A stretch of 64,000 nt of DNA from Apostichopus californicus (Eukaryota > Echinodermata > Holothuroidea > Aspidochirotida > Stichopodidae), in contig JAIPMN010006057.1 of NCBI GenBank assembly GCA_020650975.1, positions 1 to 64,000 on the forward strand, in the 5' to 3' direction. Below are positions 59,626 to 64,000 of the stretch, in pieces. Each line of letters begins with the position of its first letter. The stretch's first letter is position 1. The notes under the pieces were generated by a model. It saw only the letters and a list, made by a program, of their open reading frames with translations. It did not search any database and was not told where the DNA came from. Made by a program: the position numbers and the translations under genes.

Positions 59626-60090
59626 GGCCCGTATCCAGGATTTTCTAACCCGGGGCGCGAATTACTATCTATCAAATATCTATCAAATATAACACAAGGA
59701 AAGTTACCAATCAGTATAGAAACCATGTGGAGTTTGTAAATGACGGCAGAACCAGGGGAAATTCCAAGAAGATTCGACCAAAAAGAGCGAGATCATTGGA
59801 AGTTAGAAGAAATTCCTACTTTAACAGAATCTGGCAAATGTGGAACAAATTGCCAGAAGATATAGTTACAGCCCGAACACTGAACACATTCAAGAACGGA
59901 CTTAGGAAATGTGTGATCATTCAGGGTCATTAGACCTCCTATCCCGAGCGCCATCCTCTCAAGAGCCTCATTAGTGACGACACGAGAGGGTAAATCCAGT
60001 TAAAAGCGGAGCGCCACCATCGGTTGGCGCACAGCGTACCCGAAAATTTCTGGGTTTGATACCCCCAGATCACCGGAAATGGCACTTCTC
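59626..60090 (+). mobile_element. hAT-like MITE remnant of the 51.81-kb family
   Basis: The left terminus caggcccgtatccaggattt (from 59626) matches the left end of the nested element at 51811. The shared core gcggagcgccaccatcggtt to about ggcacttct lies at 60005-60090. Between them sits a LINE tail fragment. The right terminus was not found. Confidence 0.5.
59685..59933 (+). mobile_element. LINE 3' fragment (RT C-terminus)
   Basis: An open stretch encoding RRNSYFNRIWQMWNKLPEDI then VTARTLNTFKNGLRK, the conserved C-terminal 'F--R----WN-LP--IV-A-SL--FK--L' of CR1/L2/Jockey-type ORF2 proteins. Only the last about 80 codons are present, the usual 5'-truncated form. It lies between parts of an hAT-like MITE, so one may have inserted into the other. 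Confidence 0.7.
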
Positions 60091-60285
60091 GGGCTTGAAA
60101 ATGACCGACCAGATGTACACTTTTGCCTGAAGAACCAAGTTTTTGCCAATTGTTTTTTTTTTTCCATCCATAACCTTTTTGAAGATTGTCATCAGTCACA
60201 CATCATGTTCGAATAAAAAATTCACTCAACCCATATACAAAAACCTCCTTCAAACCCTAACAGATCGGTCAATATTGCAAGAGTA

Positions 60286-61094
60286 CAGCGACGTAGCCAG
60301 GAAACTGTAAGTGAGAGCACATTTTGCGATTGATATGGGGGAGGGGTCTAAGGGGAGGGGCTGTCCCCAAAAGTTTTGAACAATTGAAGGTCATTAGATG
60401 CGATCTGGTGCAATGTTTTCCCAGTTTCATCATGATCATATATGATATCATATTATCAGCAGATTTTGTTTCCGGTTTGAAGTATTCTTTTACATGTTCT
60501 TTTACATATTATATCAGAAAGACAAACATAGTGCTCTTTTACAATTTTTCCAGTAGGATGATTCTTGTTTATTGTCCAATGTCTGGACTTTTTTACATTT
60601 GACGAACATAACTGATGGACAATGTAAACTTTCATATTTAGCAGTGTAATAATTATTTATAGGAAGCGCGTATCACGTACGATTGCTGGCTTAGCTTCAT
60701 AACATGCTGTTCGTGCAACAACTTATGACGAATCATAGAAAGGATGAGAACGCACGTTGTCGTCGTCGTTGTGCATACGGTTCGTGACACTCCATCGAGT
60801 GCGGTTATCGAGTTAGGTATAGGCTATATGCATCTTATTACGCACTGGCAAACTGTAGGCTTGTATAGGCTATTGGCTAAATTTAGCTAATTGTATCTGC
60901 CAAACTAAGTAGCTGAATCAGTAGGCCTGAATGTTACTACGATTATAATCGAGTTAACGGAGCTAAGGAGTATTCATTATCAAAAGAGCACTGACAAAAT
61001 ACCATGCCAAAAAAAAACAGTTTTTAAAAAATGTCGACACTGAAAGGGGGTTGCCCCCCCCCCAAAGCAGTTGCTCCCCCTGACTACGTCCCTG
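60286..61094 (+). mobile_element. hAT-like non-autonomous element, 809 bp
   Basis: Left end cagcgacgtagccagg and inverted right end cagggacgtagtcagg match at 14 of 16 bases. The flanks caagagta (60278-60285) and catgagta (61095-61102) match at 7 of 8, the size of an hAT target duplication. No transposase frame. The body shares the tatgggggaggggtctaagg line with 51586-52549 and nearly 200 bp with 45945-46156 (inverted). A G/C run sits close to the right end (61045-61062). Confidence 0.8.
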
Positions 61095-61102
61095 CATGAG
61101 TA

Positions 61103-61665
61103 GAGGGAAGAATGACGAAGAATGTTGGTCAAGGAATTTTCGAAAATTCGGACACAGTTAATTTATAGGTATACAAATATTAAAACCTCTTATAACGGCT
61201 TTACTATAAAACTTCGTTGAAGGAAATGAAAAAATACCAGGTACTACGGGCGAAGGTCATTAGTTAAGTTTCGTAACTCATCGGGAAGCGATTAGAGTGG
61301 TGGGGCGTAGGGTTGTGGGGCGCGCGTTTTCATACAGATGAGAACAATCTCTTTCTCTTCCCAGTGTCTTGGCGTTTTCTTCTTTTCCCTCCTTTTCTCC
61401 TTTTCTCTCTTTCATCGTTTTCTTTTTCCTTCCTTCCTCTCTTCCTCCTCTTTTTCCACCCACACACCCATCCCACTTATTCCCCCACTACCATTTCTCA
61501 GAATTTCCTTCGCGAAATCTTTATCAAGCTGCAGAGCCTTCACCTGACTTATTATTTTGGAAAATATAACTTTCAATAACTTAAGTTCCACCTTGAAATT
61601 TCATCCACTACACCCTCTGCCCCCCACCCCCGTCTTTCCCACTCCATATTCCTCATCACTTCCCT
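61103..61665. other. Noncoding DNA with a pyrimidine tract
   Basis: 61378-61495 is a long C/T tract. About 61225-61300 holds the aaggtcattagttaagtttc then gtaactcatcgggaagc copy of the dispersed repeat also seen near 49763. Low-complexity frames over the tract are artefacts. This is also where the 3' UTR of the minus-strand GPCR exon would lie. Confidence 0.45.
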
Positions 61666-62032
61666 TCATGAAATTCTTTCAGTTGTTGGGCCTTTACCTG
61701 ACCCAGATGCGGCATTTGTCGATTGCCATGGTGGTAGGACACACAGCATACGTATTCTCTCATAGTTCTGTTTGGGGCCCAAGGACATGTGGTTGTTACT
61801 ACACCTCTGGCACAAATTGATATTGAAGAAACCGTACATGATTGCATCGAGGCACACATTCAGGAAGCTAAGAGACCAGAGGGAATCGAACACTACCGAT
61901 TGTACGTTGTTATTGACGAGAAATTCAACGGTCAACGCCACCGTTAGACGCATGACCTTCTTCCGAGCTCTCGGGATGGTATCGCCACTGCTCTTACGAG
62001 ACACGTTTAGTGACGCTATTCTGGAAAGCAAC
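61666..62032 (-). pseudogene. Probable terminal exon of a rhodopsin-family GPCR (TM6-TM7), shortened
   Basis: On the minus strand a strong acceptor (ttgtctatgttcttcacag) ends at 62033, and an open frame of about 121 codons runs to a stop at 61666. RARKKVMRLTVALTVEFLV resembles the basic end of intracellular loop 3 and the start of TM6. SLWSLSFLNVCLDAIMYGFF resembles TM7, with LDAIMY where class A receptors have NPxxY. A charged cytoplasmic tail follows. The stretch between TM6 and TM7 is too short: the 'CWxP' part of TM6 and most of extracellular loop 3 are missing, so this looks like a deletion-bearing pseudogene, or a very diverged receptor. Upstream exons would lie beyond 62.03 kb and I could not identify them. 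It could also be another multi-pass membrane protein. Confidence 0.4.
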
Positions 62033-62249
62033 CTGTGAAGAACATAGACAAAGGCAAGGTGTAAATATCATCTTATTCATGTAACATTGTTCTTGCTTGT
62101 AAACCCGCTTGTTTTAGTTGAGTTTTATATACATTCTGCCATGTTAGTCTATCCCATAACAATAGCAACGTTGAGCATTGTCGTGTTTATTCAAGTCGGC
62201 TGTGGTTTATATACTTTGGTAAGCCAGACAGATGTGTCTGCGTGGGTGT
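62033..62249. other. Intron-like sequence upstream of the GPCR-like exon
   Basis: Nothing recognised beyond the acceptor polypyrimidine tract at 62035-62060 on the minus strand. Confidence 0.4.
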
Positions 62250-62765
62250 GTAGGTGCGCGCGTGTGTGTGTGTGACGCCTCGCTTGTAAACACGATAACT
62301 CAATTGGACCAATCTAATATTGGTGTAGATGAGAACCACATTGAGTATAAGAACCTTTTTGTTTTGTGGGGAGGTTAAAGGTCATTTGGAGTTAACAGGG
62401 GCCAAATAGTGAAAACCTTGTAAAAACACGATGTCTAAAGGAGGTAAGTTTGGACCAATCTCATATTTCGTGAGTAGGTGGACCACATTTAGGAGCAAAT
62501 GCTATAGTTTTTGTGGAGGTTAAAATTTATTTTGGGTCACCAGGGGTCAAATTGTGTAGACCTTGTAAACACGATATCTCAAGAAGAAAAGCTTGGATCA
62601 ATCTTGTATTTCGTGTGAAAAGAGTACCACATTGAATTCAAGATCTCTATTGATTTTGTTGGAGGTCTAAGTCCTTGTAAAACCTTGTAAACACGATATC
62701 TCAAGAAGGGAAGGTTGGACGAATCTCATATTTACACACACACACATGCACACCCACACACACAA
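62250..62765. repeat. Tandem array, 4 units of about 125-144 bp, bounded by TG and CA runs
   Basis: ttgtaaacacgatatctcaa-like lines occur at about 62285, 62418, 62562 and 62687. Each unit has ggaccaatctcatatttcgt, then ccacatt, then gttgg/gtggaggtt words. The left edge is a (TG)n run (62258-62273) followed by acgcctcgc. The right edge is a (CA)n run (62735-62764). The left joint matches a single relic at about 818-870. Confidence 0.85.
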
Positions 62766-64000
62766 GACGTAAAATGACCTAACACAGTGCTTGTTTTGGC
62801 ATATTTTCAGTCACCGCGATCGTTTTGAATGCCTTGATGTGTAAGCGCATAAATCAAAGTAGAGATGGTGTGTAAATAAGGAGGATTGGGGGTGACACAA
62901 AGCAGTTAAGAAATTCTGTGTTTAAATCTGGATGTGTCTCCGTGCGAGCAGACGGTTCAGTATGCTGAACTTGCTCCTCTTTTAGCTCAAAGTCTAAACT
63001 GTCATGATATAGAAATGTGCATGCACCCTGACAGGCCAAGCCCTCGGATATCAACGTGGGGGTATGATATGTCAGTTGAAAACTTCTAGCTATACTTTAG
63101 CGGACCCTAAACGTGACGGACTTAGTGTGTAAGATAATGGAACGATTACTTCTGGTACGACACCTACAACAGCTATAAAATAGAAAGCTCCTGATTAAAA
63201 CCCTAAGAGGGCTGCCAACCGTGACTGAAATAAACACCGTCGCGTTCTGACTTTACAGGGATGATAAAGGCCAGTCTCTTAACATTAGCAATTCCGTTAG
63301 ATTTGTACAGTTTTTCTGATCATAGAATAATTACAATGTTACGGTGGCTTAATAAGGACATAGGAAAGGAAACAAGTCTGCTTAAATCTGAATATCTGGA
63401 CTTTTTGTCTCTTTATTTGGACTTTTGTTTTTGGACCTTTTAAAGTCCAAATTCTGAAGGAAAAACAAGAGGAAACATTTTGAGATAAAAAGTCAACATT
63501 GTGAGATTTGGGGACACTGTTTTTCTTTCCTATTAAGCCACCGTACAATGCTGACATGTTGTGCACACAAAATTAAACTGCCGCATGCAACCAACACAGT
63601 AGTCTACTGCTGTACACATGTAAGTAAAGTTTTAGTAGCTACAGCGTGATAGTCTGACGTCTATCTTGTCCGTGCGCGCATGCAAACAGTGATACAAGAG
63701 CGCTCACAAGAATATCAGCACAAAATCAGAAGCGCGCGCTCCGAAATATTTGTCTGCATTGCATGCTGTACGTACATAATACCTCCGTGCGCGCGTGTGC
63801 GTTGATCTATATACGAGTGTTTACTATATACCGTCATACACAGTGGATTGTCAATGGAAAATATTTGTTGTCATTTTGCAGGCGTTCAAATCAACACGTA
63901 CTGTACTGGGCAGTTCTCTCTTCATTGCAAGCAGTGAAGTCTAGACGTTGGATATATCTTGACGTCGTTCTTCGCCTTAATTTAGTTGTTCGAACGACTC
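62766..64000. other. Noncoding DNA to the window end
   Basis: 63400-63510 contains aagtccaaattctgaagg / ttttgagataaaaagtcaac words like those at 36.9-37.5 kb. 63670-63800 is rich in GCGCGC dinucleotides, unusual here, and could mark a CpG-rich promoter beyond the edge. Frames at 62854-63054, 63261-63443 and 63339-63566 have no domain. Confidence 0.4.

Noticed and set aside
61313-61579. Overlapping Ser/Phe/Pro-rich frames
   Set aside because: They are translations of a C/T tract, open in several frames at once.

Overview
The window is animal nuclear DNA. It is AT-rich and gene-poor, with spliced genes, long intergenic stretches, many mini- and microsatellites, frequent homopolymer G/C runs, and several retroelement and DNA-transposon families. 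The mix (tRNA-derived SINEs, a Penelope-like element with a GIY-YIG domain, CR1/Jockey-type LINEs, hAT-like non-autonomous elements, a clade-B-type serpin) suggests a marine invertebrate, perhaps a deuterostome such as an echinoderm. No single sequence settles the taxon, so that is inference.

Layout. 1-13.6 kb: no convincing exon; an old ~80-bp degenerate tandem array (1.77-2.69 kb), one clear minus-strand SINE (4.73-4.96 kb) and a set of hairpins (8.09-8.18 kb). 13.65-15.82 kb: a minus-strand exon encoding a 700-aa proline-rich protein, with its 5' splice acceptor visible; its probable start gives an N-terminal MGC, a myristoylation/palmitoylation-type end. A 64-bp minisatellite lies just upstream of that acceptor. 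16-37 kb: noncoding, with about ten tandem-repeat arrays, a long-TIR MITE (20.1-20.45 kb) and tRNA-like SINE pieces. 37.6-40.1 kb: a decayed minus-strand Penelope-like element whose tail carries a hammerhead-like fold. 40.5 kb: a near-perfect foldback element. 44.6-45.9 kb: a tandem array of roughly 300-400-bp units. 48.1-48.4 kb: a relic LINE reverse transcriptase. 51.6-52.55 kb: two hAT-like MITEs, one nested in the other, both with target-site duplications. 52.66-56.56 kb: a decayed LINE with ORF1, endonuclease and RT. 57.04-59.47 kb: a serpin gene on the minus strand, with one coding exon, an upstream intron, a noncoding first exon and a TATA/CCAAT promoter. 60.28-61.10 kb: an hAT-like element with a near-perfect 8-bp TSD. 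61.67-62.03 kb: a probable terminal exon of a rhodopsin-family GPCR, which looks shortened. 62.25-62.77 kb: a tandem array bounded by inverted TG/CA microsatellites.

The three gene-like loci (proline-rich adaptor, serpin, GPCR exon) show no evident functional link. I found no operon, CRISPR array, biosynthetic cluster or clearly new system. The most notable signals are the duplicated C-terminal tail on the serpin, the hammerhead-like motif at the Penelope-like tail, the nested MITEs and the foldback element.
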